A stretch of 7,730 nt of DNA from Bacteroidota bacterium (GTDB lineage: Bacteria; Bacteroidota; Rhodothermia; Rhodothermales; UBA10348): positions 1 through 7,730 of the forward strand of contig JACZYK010000115.1 in the NCBI GenBank assembly GCA_022571135.1, read 5' to 3'. A program made the translations under genes and the position numbers. Below, in pieces: positions 1 through 7,304 of this stretch. Positions within the stretch are counted from its first letter, which is position 1; every line of letters begins with the position of its first letter. Below the pieces are notes generated by a model. That model was not told where the DNA came from, did no database searches, and saw only the letters and a list, made by a program, of their open reading frames with translations.

Positions 1-529
1 ATTCCGCATCTATCTGGATCGGGAGACCATCCGGAAGCGCGTCGCGGAACTGGGCGGTCAACTGAGCGAAGACTACAGCGGAAAACAGCCGATCCTGATC
101 GGTGTCCTGAACGGGGCGTTCATATTTCTCGCGGATCTCATGAAAGAGATGCGCATCGATTGTGAGGTGGATTTTCTGAAACTCTCCTCTTACGGCGAAG
201 AGAAGATTTCGAGCGGCGTCGTCCGTACGCTCAAGAAGATCGATGCGCCCATCCACGATCGCCATGTTTTGGTCGTCGAGGACATCATAGATACGGGGCT
301 GTCCATGGAGTACATCATGGACGGACTGCGTATATACAATCCCGCCTCCATCAAGGCCGTGACGTTGCTGCACAAGTACGAGGCGACCAAGGTCGACGTG
401 CCTCTGGATTACGTGGGCTTTCGCATCGAGAACCTATTCGTGGTCGGCTATGGGCTGGATTACGGACCGGTCGGAAGAAACCTGCCGGATATCTATGCTC
501 TGGATGATGGCCGTGAGAGAGGCCGGTAA
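1..529 (+). CDS. hpt: hypoxanthine phosphoribosyltransferase, 5' partial
   Basis: This is a cytoplasmic purine salvage enzyme that joins hypoxanthine (often also guanine) to PRPP to give IMP/GMP. The open frame runs from position 2 to a TAA at 527-529, giving 175 visible residues. The family is usually about 175-185 residues, so only a few N-terminal residues lie outside the window; the ATG at 140 is internal, because conserved sequence (ILIGVLNGAFIFLADL) precedes it. Visible landmarks are the flexible-loop SSYG (residues 62-65), the PRPP-binding motif VVEDIIDTGLS (91-101), and the C-terminal base-binding part with DYVGF, VVGYGLDY and RNLPDIYAL. All key motifs are intact. The gene converges on kynureninase with a 32-bp gap and no clear terminator hairpin between them. 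Family assignment is very secure; the exact substrate preference (hypoxanthine versus guanine) is inferred. Confidence 0.95.
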   Translation, partial: FRIYLDRETIRKRVAELGGQLSEDYSGKQPILIGVLNGAFIFLADLMKEMRIDCEVDFLKLSSYGEEKISSGVVRTLKKIDAPIHDRHVLVVEDIIDTGLSMEYIMDGLRIYNPASIKAVTLLHKYEATKVDVPLDYVGFRIENLFVVGYGLDYGPVGRNLPDIYALDDGRERGR

Positions 530-561
530 CGTGACTCCAGGCGTTCCTCCGTTCGTTTCAA

Positions 562-1818
562 TCACATGGCGGTTACCAGAGCGTCGACAAACTCCCACAC
601 GTCCTCGAATGAATTGTACAGCGGAACGGGAGCAGCCCGGATTACGTCGGGTTCTCTCCAGTCACAGCCGATATGGCGAGCTTCGAGCCTTTCGAAAACG
701 ACTCTCCCGTCTCTTATTCGAATCGATAGCTGTGCGCCGCGCTGATCCGGATCGAGGGGTGTGACGATCTCCACTCGATCGGCCAGTCGCTCCCTCAGCA
801 GAAACTCGAAATAAGCGGTCAATCGCCTGCCCTTCTTCGTGATTTGGTTGAAATCTGCCTCATCGAACACATCGAGAGAGGCGCGCAGGAGAGCAAGGCC
901 CGGAATGGACGGATTACTTACCTGCCATCCTTCAGCCCCAGGTATGGGAAGAAACGTGTCGGGCATCTGAAACCGCGACGACCTGTCGTGTCCCCACCAA
1001 CCCGCCAGCCGTGTCAGTTCGTCGTTTGAATCGTGACGCTCGTGTACGAATACGCCACCGGGCGACCCGGGACCGGCATTCAGGTACTTGTACGTACACC
1101 ATACGGCGAAATCGACGTTCCAGTCGTGTAACGAGAGAGGTACATTACCGGCTGCGTGGGCCAGGTCGTAGCCGACGATGATTCCTTGACGACGAGCCGC
1201 AGCGGTGATCGGCCCGAGTTCGAAAAACTGTCCTGTGTAGTAATTGATTCCACCGAGGAGAAGCACGGCAATCTCCGGTCCGTGTCGCCCGATGAACTCG
1301 ATCGTGTCCTGGGTCCGGATCGTATTCTCTCCCGGTCGGGGATTCAGACGGAGAATCGCCTCCGATGGATCCAATCCGTGCCACCGGGCCTGTGCGGCTA
1401 CGGCGTACTGGTCCGACGGAAATGCGTCCTTCTCGATGAGAATTCTGAAGCGCTCAGCCGTCGGGCGATAAAAGGCGGCCAGCATCAGGTGCAGATTGAC
1501 GGTCAACGCGTTCATGATCGTGATTTCGCTCTGCCGGGCTCCCATGATCCCTGCCATGGACGCGATCAGGCCGTCGTGATACCTGGTCCAAGGCAGATTC
1601 CCACGAAAATGGCCGTCCCCACCGAGAGACCTCCAGGCCTGTAGTACCTCCATCAGACTGGTCTCGGCATTTCGGGGCTGAAGTCCCAGTGAGTTACCCG
1701 TGAAATAGAGCCTCGGCCTCCCTTTCGCGTCCACGGGGCGGTGAAACCGATCCCGAAACGAGCGGAGGGAATCCTCTTCATCCAGTTTCAGAGCATTTTT
1801 CCTGGCCGATTCGAACAT
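562..1818 (-). CDS. kynU: kynureninase
   Basis: This is a PLP-dependent hydrolase that cleaves L-kynurenine to anthranilate and alanine (or 3-hydroxykynurenine to 3-hydroxyanthranilate) in tryptophan catabolism or NAD synthesis. From the chosen ATG it has 418 residues, matching bacterial kynureninases (about 416-425). Visible features are FTGNSLGLQP (39-48), FPSDQYA (133-139), GYDLAHAAGNVPL (216-228) with the Asp that contacts the PLP ring nitrogen, WCTYKYLNAGPGSPGG (240-255) with the PLP lysine at K244, RGAQLS (360-365) and the C-terminal APVPLYNSFEDV (396-407). The frame stays open upstream to 2163, but that extension overlaps the divergent membrane-protein gene and does not look conserved. 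An ATG at 1881 is possible, yet MFESARK at 1818 matches the usual family start. No good Shine-Dalgarno is visible. No other kynurenine-pathway gene is in the window. Confidence 0.95.
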   Translation of the reverse strand: MFESARKNALKLDEEDSLRSFRDRFHRPVDAKGRPRLYFTGNSLGLQPRNAETSLMEVLQAWRSLGGDGHFRGNLPWTRYHDGLIASMAGIMGARQSEITIMNALTVNLHLMLAAFYRPTAERFRILIEKDAFPSDQYAVAAQARWHGLDPSEAILRLNPRPGENTIRTQDTIEFIGRHGPEIAVLLLGGINYYTGQFFELGPITAAARRQGIIVGYDLAHAAGNVPLSLHDWNVDFAVWCTYKYLNAGPGSPGGVFVHERHDSNDELTRLAGWWGHDRSSRFQMPDTFLPIPGAEGWQVSNPSIPGLALLRASLDVFDEADFNQITKKGRRLTAYFEFLLRERLADRVEIVTPLDPDQRGAQLSIRIRDGRVVFERLEARHIGCDWREPDVIRAAPVPLYNSFEDVWEFVDALVTAM

Positions 1819-1858
1819 TGTGTTCAATGAGCGGGAGTTCCAAGAGAAAATTGACAGG

Positions 1859-1876
1859 GATAAACGATTCAAAATA
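1859..1876 (-). promoter_or_regulatory. candidate kynU promoter/operator motif
   Basis: Read on the minus strand, this 18-mer is TATTTTGAATCGTTTATC, 40 bp upstream of the kynU ATG at 1818. It nearly matches an element upstream of the M28 peptidase gene (4008-4026, plus strand), with one substitution and one single-base insertion. The TATTTTG part resembles a -10 element, and an AT-rich patch sits here in an otherwise GC-rich sequence. If it is a promoter, the transcript would start shortly before kynU, which favours the 1818 start over 1881. The function is inferred only from the shared sequence and position. Confidence 0.35.
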
Positions 1877-1932
1877 GACATTCCGGGGAGTAACCATTCA
1901 CGCAGCATTCTCTGGACGAAATCATAACCGCT

Positions 1933-1971
1933 TATATTCATGTGGTCGGTCGCGCAGTGACTGAGAGGTGA
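1933..1971 (+). promoter_or_regulatory. candidate -10 box and ribosome binding site for the membrane-protein gene
   Basis: TATATT at 1933-1938 could be a -10 box; the matching -35 region (around 1911-1917, containing CTGGAC) is weak. A purine-rich GAGAGGTGA at 1963-1971 lies just before the ATG at 1976, with the GAGG core 7 nt from it. The ribosome site is convincing and fixes the start of the gene; the promoter is tentative. Confidence 0.4.
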
Positions 1972-1975
1972 TCCG

Positions 1976-2377
1976 ATGCGAAAACTCGTTCTCGCCATCC
2001 TGGCGTCATTCGCGATCATGTATCTGGTACCGTTTGCGGTGTACAGACCGCTCTCCATGATTGCCGGCCTCGAGCCACCGAGCGACGGTGATCCGGCTGC
2101 CTTCATGATCGGCGTGGCCGTTTCGAAAGTGGGTACAGCAACCGTGTTCGTACTCATTTTCAACTACGCGAGGAATGTCGTTTAGGAAAGGTGGCTCCTG
2201 TACGCGTTCCTCTGGTGGGTGATGTATGTTTTTGGCGAAGTCGGGCAGGCGATCAGCCCGGGCTACACATGGTTGATGGCAATGGGTGGTATCATCTCCG
2301 AAGCCGTCTATTTCCCGCTGTCGGCGTACGTGACCGATCTTCTTACATCGGAGGAAAGAGATAATGACACACCCTAG
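1976..2377 (+). pseudogene. small four-helix membrane protein gene with in-frame amber codon
   Basis: I do not recognise the family. The frame starts at ATG 1976 behind a good ribosome site and meets TAG at 2183-2185 after 69 residues. The same frame then stays open for another 63 codons to TAG 2375-2377, and the continuation is clearly protein-like: two more hydrophobic helices (LLYAFLWWVMYVFGEVG and YTWLMAMGGIISEAVYF). With the first part (helices at about residues 4-22 and 42-64) this makes a regular four-helix protein of about 133 residues. One base change, such as CAG to TAG, would explain the break, so it is a young pseudogene, a sequencing error, or an amber codon that is read through. 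The 3' end overlaps the M81 gene start by 14 bp and contains its ribosome site, so the two are probably co-transcribed and translationally coupled. Confidence 0.75.
2350..2355 (+). promoter_or_regulatory. ribosome binding site of the M81 gene
   Basis: GGAGGA lies 8 nt before the ATG at 2364, inside the last codons of the preceding membrane-protein frame. It supports the start at 2364 over the internal ATG at 2433, which has no comparable site. Confidence 0.65.
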
Positions 2378-3977
2378 AACCAGCTTGACGTGCAGGGCAA
2401 CCGAGTTCCGGCGCAAGGTTTTTCGCCCGGCTATGAGAGCGGGTATTTCGGTGCTGCTATTCTGTGCGACGGGTTGCGGCGGAACGCCTGCTGCAAATTA
2501 CCGTGTGGCGGTCATCCAGTACAACCATGAGACGTGCACGTTCTGTCCGGGGGGTGATGCGGAGATCGCGGATCGGACACGCCTGCGGGCATTCGTTGCC
2601 GGCGAAGATCTATTGAAAACAGGAGGTTTTATCGGGGGGTTCATCGATCAGGCAAGAGAGTACGGAGACGTGGAGTCTATCGGCATCGCGTCGCCGGACG
2701 GCGTTTACGGCGGCAGTTCCAGGAGCTGGAACTCGAAAGAGAGCTTTGAGCACTTCATGGGACTGATTGTCGAGGATTTGAATTCTCGAATGCCCATAGA
2801 CGGAGTATATCTCGCTCTGCACGGCGCCCTCGCCGTGAGGGACGTACCGAGACCGGAGGCGGAGATCGCGCGTCGGATCAGAAAGGTTGTCGGAGAAATG
2901 GTCCCGATCGTCGCCACGTTCGATCTTCATGGAAACGAGGATGCAGAATTTCTGAGGTGGGCAGACGGAGCGTTTGTGACGAAACGATACCCGCATTACG
3001 ACGCCAGGTTGCAGGGTCGGCGTGCCGCTTCGTACATGCGCCGAATCATGAAGGGACAATACAGGCCGACCACGGCGACCAGGAAGCCCCCTGTCATCAC
3101 GGCCACGGTGCTGCAGTGGACCGGGCAGTCGCCGTCGATGGATATCATGGAGAGGGCGCGGCGCTGGGAGGCGAGGGAAGAGGCTTTCGTGAGCGTTTTT
3201 TACGGCTATCCATGGTCCGATGTCCCCGACGTGGGAACGACCGTGCACGTCATGACGAACGACAATCAGGAGCTTGCCGACCGCATTGCCGACGATATGG
3301 CCGAATACATCTGGCGTGTGCGCGGCGAGTTTGCCCACGGCGACTATCCGCTTCCGTTCGACGCAGTTCGTCGGGCGAAAGAGGCGATTGCACGTGGAGC
3401 TGTCCCCGTTGTATTGGCTGATCACTCGGACAGGCCGGGAGATTCGACATGGATTCTCCGGCAACTGATCGATCAGCAGGTGGGCAGGGTGCTGTTCGCA
3501 GGGCTGCGGGCGGAAAGGTCTCTGGAGAAATTGGCCGATCAGAATGCACAACCCGGAGATACTTTCGAGATGGAAGTCGGCGGTTATACCGGCCCTCAGG
3601 CGGGTGATCCGGTCTCCATTTCCGGAACGGTCCGGTATTTTGGACCTTCCGGATCATACGATCGGGTTGCGGCCATCGAGTTCGGACACGAGAGCATGAT
3701 CCTTCTCGTGCCGACGTATGTTCAGTACACCTCGCCCGCGCAGCTGCGCATCGGCCCCGTCGAGCCCGACGATTACGACGTTTTTGTCGTCAAGTCGCGG
3801 GTTCATTTCAGAAGAGGATTCGACGAGACGGGTTATGCGCAGACGGTCATCGTCGTGGATGCACCCGGAGACTGGTTCGGAACCACCCGGCTGAATGCTC
3901 TCGATTACAGGTTCGCCCCGATCGATCAATTGTATCCGTTCGGCGTACCCGAACGCACATTCTCCGAATCGGAATGA
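2364..3977 (+). CDS. M81 family metallopeptidase (MlrC-like), lipoprotein
   Basis: The 537-residue protein belongs to the M81/MlrC family, named after microcystinase C, which cuts linearised microcystin; most members have unknown substrates. Family landmarks are VAVIQYNHETCTF (48-60), LALHGAL (150-156), the zinc-binding region ATFDLHGNED (184-193) with D187 and H189, and KRYPHYD (207-213) with H211 as the likely third ligand. The loop that is often DNPGGG in MlrC reads ADHSDRPGDSTW here (352-363), pointing to a different subfamily. A hydrophobic segment (MRAGISVLLFCATGC) ends in a lipobox with Cys38, so the protein is probably anchored in the envelope; if translation begins at 2364 the signal has a long positive N-region. 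The ribosome site supports 2364. It is longer than typical MlrC (about 490-510) mainly because of this leader. The substrate cannot be told from sequence. Confidence 0.9.
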   Translation: MTHPRTSLTCRATEFRRKVFRPAMRAGISVLLFCATGCGGTPAANYRVAVIQYNHETCTFCPGGDAEIADRTRLRAFVAGEDLLKTGGFIGGFIDQAREYGDVESIGIASPDGVYGGSSRSWNSKESFEHFMGLIVEDLNSRMPIDGVYLALHGALAVRDVPRPEAEIARRIRKVVGEMVPIVATFDLHGNEDAEFLRWADGAFVTKRYPHYDARLQGRRAASYMRRIMKGQYRPTTATRKPPVITATVLQWTGQSPSMDIMERARRWEAREEAFVSVFYGYPWSDVPDVGTTVHVMTNDNQELADRIADDMAEYIWRVRGEFAHGDYPLPFDAVRRAKEAIARGAVPVVLADHSDRPGDSTWILRQLIDQQVGRVLFAGLRAERSLEKLADQNAQPGDTFEMEVGGYTGPQAGDPVSISGTVRYFGPSGSYDRVAAIEFGHESMILLVPTYVQYTSPAQLRIGPVEPDDYDVFVVKSRVHFRRGFDETGYAQTVIVVDAPGDWFGTTRLNALDYRFAPIDQLYPFGVPERTFSESE

Positions 3978-3983
3978 ATCGGG

Positions 3984-4026
3984 TTGGACCCTGATTGGAC
4001 AGGGGCATATTTTGTATCCGTTTATC
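3984..4026 (+). promoter_or_regulatory. candidate promoter of the M28 peptidase gene
   Basis: The gap after the M81 stop contains TTGGAC at 3984-3989 and TATTTT at 4008-4013, spaced by 18 bp, which is an acceptable -35/-10 pair. The 19-mer TATTTTGTATCCGTTTATC at 4008-4026 nearly repeats the element upstream of kynU. This suggests the M28 gene has its own promoter and is not only read from the M81 transcript. Confidence 0.4.
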
Positions 4027-4083
4027 GAACAAACCCTCAGAATATCGACTATGCCGGCGATCACTCCAGATGACTTGATTCCC

Positions 4084-5667
4084 ATGAATATGACCCAAAT
4101 GCGCAGTCGATATGCTCGGGCAGTCGCGCCGGCTGCCATGCTGAGCGTGTTTCTCGCCACCCTGTGTACGGCGCAGACGTTTCCGACCGATGACCCGGTG
4201 ATCCGACAGATGTGGGAAGTCGGGATTGAACATTCGCAGACCGAGTCGTTGGCACATACGCTCCTGGATTATTACGGCCCCAGACTGGCCGGTTCGCCCA
4301 ATCTGGCCGCATCTCAGGAATGGTTACTCGAGCGTTATGAGGAATGGGGTGTGCCTGTGCGCAAGGAAGAGTACGGAACCTGGACCGCCTGGCAGCAGGG
4401 CATTCTGCACCTGGACATGGTTGAGCCGCGCATCCGGACCCTGGAGGTTCGCATGCTGGCCTGGAGTCCGGGTTCCGACGGGACGGTCGAAGGTGAGGTC
4501 GTGCTTCCGCCGGAGGGAATGACTTCGGATACCGTTGTCGACTGGCTCGCGACGATCAGGGGCAAATTCGTGCTGTGGTCGGCTCCGGAGGCCATGTGCA
4601 GGGCGTCGCAGGAGCTCGAGAAGTACGCCCGGCCCGAGACGGTCGAAAAGCTCGAAGAGGCCAGAATGGCGACCCGGCGTGCATGGGATAAGAGAACCCG
4701 CACATCCGAAAGATCCAGTGAATGGGACGCAGCACTCGATGCGGCCGAGCCGGCCGCCGTACTCACTTCGTACTGGTCAGGAGGATGGGGCGTGAACAGA
4801 ATATTTGATACCTCGAATAAGAACGCTGTCGGGATCGACGTCTCGTGCGAAGACTATGGTCTCCTCTATCGCCTGGCCGACAACGGTGAGACCCCCGTTC
4901 TTCGCATGACGGCCGAGGCTCAGGATCTTGGAATCGTCCCCCAGTTCAACGTGATCGCCGAACTGAAGGGCAACGAACTCCCGGACGAGTATGTCCTCCT
5001 GGGGGGCCACCTGGATTCCTGGCACTCCGCCAGCGGAGCGACGGACAACGGCACCGGCACCATCACTATGCTGGAGGCCATGCGCATACTGAAAAAGACC
5101 TACCCCAACCCCCGTCGGACGATCGTCGTCGGGCACTGGGGTGCCGAAGAAATGGGATTGATAGGGTCAAGTGCCTTCCGCGAGGACCATCCCGAGGTGA
5201 TGGACGGTCTGCAAGTCGCCTTCAACCAGGATAACGGTACGTGGCGATTCGAGAGGATCGAAGGACAGGGTATGCTGGATTTTTCGGGTCACATATGGCG
5301 GTGGATGACCGCCGTCCCCACGGAGTTTTCGGAGCATATTGTGCTCGAGATGCCGGGCGTGCAGAATAATCGCGGAAGCGACCACGTATCGTTCCTGTGC
5401 GCGGGCGCGCCGAGCTTCCGTTTGCAGTCGCCCTACGACGAGTATCGCCAGTATACTTGGCACACCAACAGGGACACTTACGATAAAATCGTGTTTGACG
5501 ATCTGAAAGAAAACGCAACCGTTGCCGCCATGCTGGCCTACATGGCTTCGGAAGATCCAGAAAGAGTAGGTCGATCGAGAGCGCTCCTGCCCATCGCTAT
5601 CGATCCGCGCACAGGGCAACCTCGGTTATGGCCTGAGTGCCGTCAGGCGAGGCGCGAACCGCGTTAG
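4084..5667 (+). CDS. exported M28 family metallopeptidase (aminopeptidase/carboxypeptidase type)
   Basis: This is a zinc-dependent exopeptidase of family M28, probably acting in the periplasm or outside the cell. Numbered from 4084 (527 residues), the metal and catalytic residues are all visible: GGHLDSW (H309, catalytic D311), ATDNGTG (D321), WGAEEMG (E355/E356), FNQDNGT (D383) and TWHTNRDTYD (H460). Between the N-terminal half and the catalytic core, residues of about 130-240 form the usual insert seen in these exported enzymes. A Sec signal peptide (RYARAVAPAAMLSVFLATLCTA, cleavage before QTFP) is present. The frame is open from 3895, inside the M81 gene, but that extension is not credible; ATGs at 4051, 4084, 4090 and 4099 are candidates and none has a strong ribosome site. 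All give the same mature enzyme. The C-terminus (LLPIAIDPRTGQP) is normal for the family, so the TAG is a true stop. Confidence 0.92.
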   Translation: MNMTQMRSRYARAVAPAAMLSVFLATLCTAQTFPTDDPVIRQMWEVGIEHSQTESLAHTLLDYYGPRLAGSPNLAASQEWLLERYEEWGVPVRKEEYGTWTAWQQGILHLDMVEPRIRTLEVRMLAWSPGSDGTVEGEVVLPPEGMTSDTVVDWLATIRGKFVLWSAPEAMCRASQELEKYARPETVEKLEEARMATRRAWDKRTRTSERSSEWDAALDAAEPAAVLTSYWSGGWGVNRIFDTSNKNAVGIDVSCEDYGLLYRLADNGETPVLRMTAEAQDLGIVPQFNVIAELKGNELPDEYVLLGGHLDSWHSASGATDNGTGTITMLEAMRILKKTYPNPRRTIVVGHWGAEEMGLIGSSAFREDHPEVMDGLQVAFNQDNGTWRFERIEGQGMLDFSGHIWRWMTAVPTEFSEHIVLEMPGVQNNRGSDHVSFLCAGAPSFRLQSPYDEYRQYTWHTNRDTYDKIVFDDLKENATVAAMLAYMASEDPERVGRSRALLPIAIDPRTGQPRLWPECRQARREPR

Positions 5668-5683
5668 GCCGACAGGCCCTTTT
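5667..5683 (+). terminator. weak possible terminator after the M28 gene
   Basis: GGCC-gaca-GGCC can fold into a 4-bp hairpin followed by CTTTT. The stem is short and the T run is only four, so this is a weak candidate. It sits directly at the M28 stop, before the 48-bp gap to the amidohydrolase gene. Confidence 0.25.
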
Positions 5684-5715
5684 CTTCCATTCAACCCACC
5701 AGAGGCTGAAGACCA

Positions 5716-6879
5716 ATGAGAACCTTCAAGATTATTCAGACCCGGAACGCCGTTCTCACGGGTGCCATCCTTCTTGCGATGTTCTTCCTGACCATCGGAT
5801 GTGCTCCATCTGATAGTTCCGGAACCGCCGACCTCGTTCTTCGAGGGGGGAAAATCGTAACGGTGGACGCAAATTATCCAGAGGCTGAAGCCATCGCCGT
5901 GAAGGGAGATACGATTCTCGCGGTCGGATCGAACGAGGAGATCGACGCTTTCATCGGCAGCGCTACAAACGTGATCGATCTCGACGGTAAGCTGGCCATC
6001 CCGGGTTTCATAGAAGGGCACGGGCACTATCTGGGTCTTGGCAGAGCCAAAATGATCCTGGACCTGACGACGGCAAAAAACTGGGATGAAATCGTGGCGA
6101 TGGTCGCCCGAGCGGTCGAAACGGCAGAGCAGGGTGAGTGGATCAGGGGCCGTGGCTGGCACCAGGAAAAATGGGACACCGTTCCCGAGGGTGCGGTCGA
6201 GGGTACGCCGACGCACCACAGTCTGAGCACGGTGTCTCCCGATAATCCGGTTTACCTGACGCACGCCAGCGGTCATGCATCGTTCGTAAACGAACTGGCC
6301 CTGCTTCTGGGCGGCGTGAGCCCGGAAACGCCTGACCCTGCCGGAGGAGAGATTTTACACGACGCCCGCGGAGAGCCCACCGGAATGCTCAGGGAGACCG
6401 CGCAGCGTCTCGTCGGCCGAGCACTCGCAGAGTCGCGCCAGAATATGAGCGACGAAGAACAGGAAGCGGAAATGCGTACGATGGCAGCACTGGCGGCCGA
6501 GGAGGCGCTCTCGAAGGGCATCACGTCTTTCCACGATGCAGGAACGGGCTTCTCGACCATTGATTTCTATAAACGGCTTGCAGACGAGGGTAACCTGCCG
6601 GTTCGCATCTACGCCATGATACGTGCGGGCAACGAGTCGCTTGCCCGAAACCTTGCAGACAATTTCGTCCTCGGCTATGGGAACGATCATCTCACGGTGA
6701 GGTCGATCAAGGTGTCTATCGACGGCGCGCTGGGCTCGCACGGAGCGTGGCTGCTCGCGCCCTATGAGGACATGCCCGGTAGCGCGGGTCTGAATACGAC
6801 AGCCGTCGACGACGTCGTCCAGACCGCAGAGCTCGCCGTCCTTCACGGTTTTCAGCTCAATGTCCACGCGATCGCGTAA
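5716..6879 (+). CDS. YtcJ-like amidohydrolase lipoprotein, C-terminally truncated
   Basis: The protein is the N-terminal two thirds of a YtcJ/exoenzyme-regulatory-type amidohydrolase of the metal-dependent hydrolase superfamily. Seen are a lipoprotein-like leader (hydrophobic residues 12-27, LTIGC with Cys29), the N-terminal beta-sandwich start ADLVLRGGKIVTVDA (38-52), IPGFIEGHGHY (95-105) with the HxH metal pair H102/H104, WIRGRGWHQEKW (142-153), and IKVSIDGALGSHGAWLLAPY (331-350). Full-length members have about 540-580 residues; this one stops at 387 within QLNVHAI, where the family continues with G-D-R-A/N. The C-terminal barrel strands, including later metal-binding His and the catalytic Asp, are missing, so it is unlikely to be active. 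The cut coincides with a palindrome and with a broken TPR gene on the other strand. It lies 48 bp after the M28 gene; no strong ribosome site is seen. Confidence 0.88.
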   Translation: MRTFKIIQTRNAVLTGAILLAMFFLTIGCAPSDSSGTADLVLRGGKIVTVDANYPEAEAIAVKGDTILAVGSNEEIDAFIGSATNVIDLDGKLAIPGFIEGHGHYLGLGRAKMILDLTTAKNWDEIVAMVARAVETAEQGEWIRGRGWHQEKWDTVPEGAVEGTPTHHSLSTVSPDNPVYLTHASGHASFVNELALLLGGVSPETPDPAGGEILHDARGEPTGMLRETAQRLVGRALAESRQNMSDEEQEAEMRTMAALAAEEALSKGITSFHDAGTGFSTIDFYKRLADEGNLPVRIYAMIRAGNESLARNLADNFVLGYGNDHLTVRSIKVSIDGALGSHGAWLLAPYEDMPGSAGLNTTAVDDVVQTAELAVLHGFQLNVHAIA

Positions 6880-7304
6880 TGGCCGTCCGGGAACAGTTGC
6901 CGTTCGATTCTCAGGGCCTCCTCGTGCCAGGCCATCGCCTCCGTCGGCCGCCCCAACAATTTCAGGCACCTCCCCACCTGATTTGTGTATATGGCCAGCC
7001 AGCGATCGGCGGAGGGAGATGGCAGTCGCCGCTGCATTTCCAGGGCTTCTTCCCACAGCGGCAGTGCCTCCGCGAACCTGCCGAGTGCGTGCAAACTGTC
7101 CGCCAGGCTATTCAGGCTTGATGCAATCGAGCCATGGTCGGAGGGGTGATTCTGCCTCTTTAGCTCCAGCCCTTCTTGTTGAATCGGGAGCGCCTCGGCC
7201 GACCGGCCAAGTCGCCACAGGCCGTAGCCCACATTGTTCAAGGCTCCTCCAATATCGACCCCGAGGCGCCGTCTCATCTCCAGCGACGACCGGAACACCC
7301 GCAC
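6852..7304 (-). CDS. tetratricopeptide repeat protein fragment
   Basis: The 150-codon frame is made of kinesin-light-chain-like (TPR_12 type) repeats of 42-43 residues, which usually serve as protein-binding scaffolds in larger signalling or CHAT-type proteins. Three repeats are visible at about residues 19-52 (ALNNVGYGLWRLGRSAEALP), 58-94 (SLNSLADSLHALGRFAEALP) and 102-137 (YTNQVGRCLKLLGRPTEAMA), with a fourth beginning at HYAIAWTL and cut off. The repeat is also visible in DNA with a period of 126-129 bp. The start shown is a GTG at 7304; an in-frame TAG at 7320-7322 closes the frame just upstream, and the repeat-like sequence begins at once (VFRSSLEMRRRLG), so the 5' part is probably missing too. 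It is therefore best read as an internal fragment of a longer gene. No ribosome site is evident. Confidence 0.75.
   Translation of the reverse strand: MRVFRSSLEMRRRLGVDIGGALNNVGYGLWRLGRSAEALPIQQEGLELKRQNHPSDHGSIASSLNSLADSLHALGRFAEALPLWEEALEMQRRLPSPSADRWLAIYTNQVGRCLKLLGRPTEAMAWHEEALRIERQLFPDGHYAIAWTLS
6866..6877. other. 12-bp perfect palindrome at a double gene break
   Basis: ACGCGATCGCGT reads the same on both strands. The amidohydrolase frame (plus strand) and the TPR frame (minus strand) both lose their family pattern here. Sequence from about 6858 to 6873 fits both genes equally well, as expected of short homology at a join. Whether the join is biological or an assembly artefact cannot be told from the sequence. 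Confidence 0.6.

Noticed and set aside
530..561. Terminator between hpt and kynU.
   Set aside because: No stem-loop with a T or A run is visible in the 32-bp convergent gap.
1819..2163. The kynureninase frame remains open for 115 more codons upstream.
   Set aside because: It lies opposite the membrane-protein gene, exceeds the family length, and the family start motif is at 1818; it is a shadow of the other strand.
2183..2185. Genome-wide reassignment of TAG as a sense codon.
   Set aside because: The M28 gene ends with TAG at its expected family C-terminus, so TAG works as a stop here.
2610..3551. Long minus-strand open frame (313 codons).
   Set aside because: It lies wholly opposite the M81 gene, with no recognisable motifs and an Arg/Pro/His-rich composition typical of shadow frames in GC-rich DNA.
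3895..4083. Upstream extension of the M28 gene from ATG 3895.
   Set aside because: It overlaps the conserved end of the M81 gene and places a signal peptide far from the N-terminus; the later ATGs fit an exported protein.
5699..5890. 13-bp direct repeat CCAGAGGCTGAAG at 5699-5711 and 5878-5890.
   Set aside because: Only two copies, one within coding sequence, with no further symmetry; probably chance.
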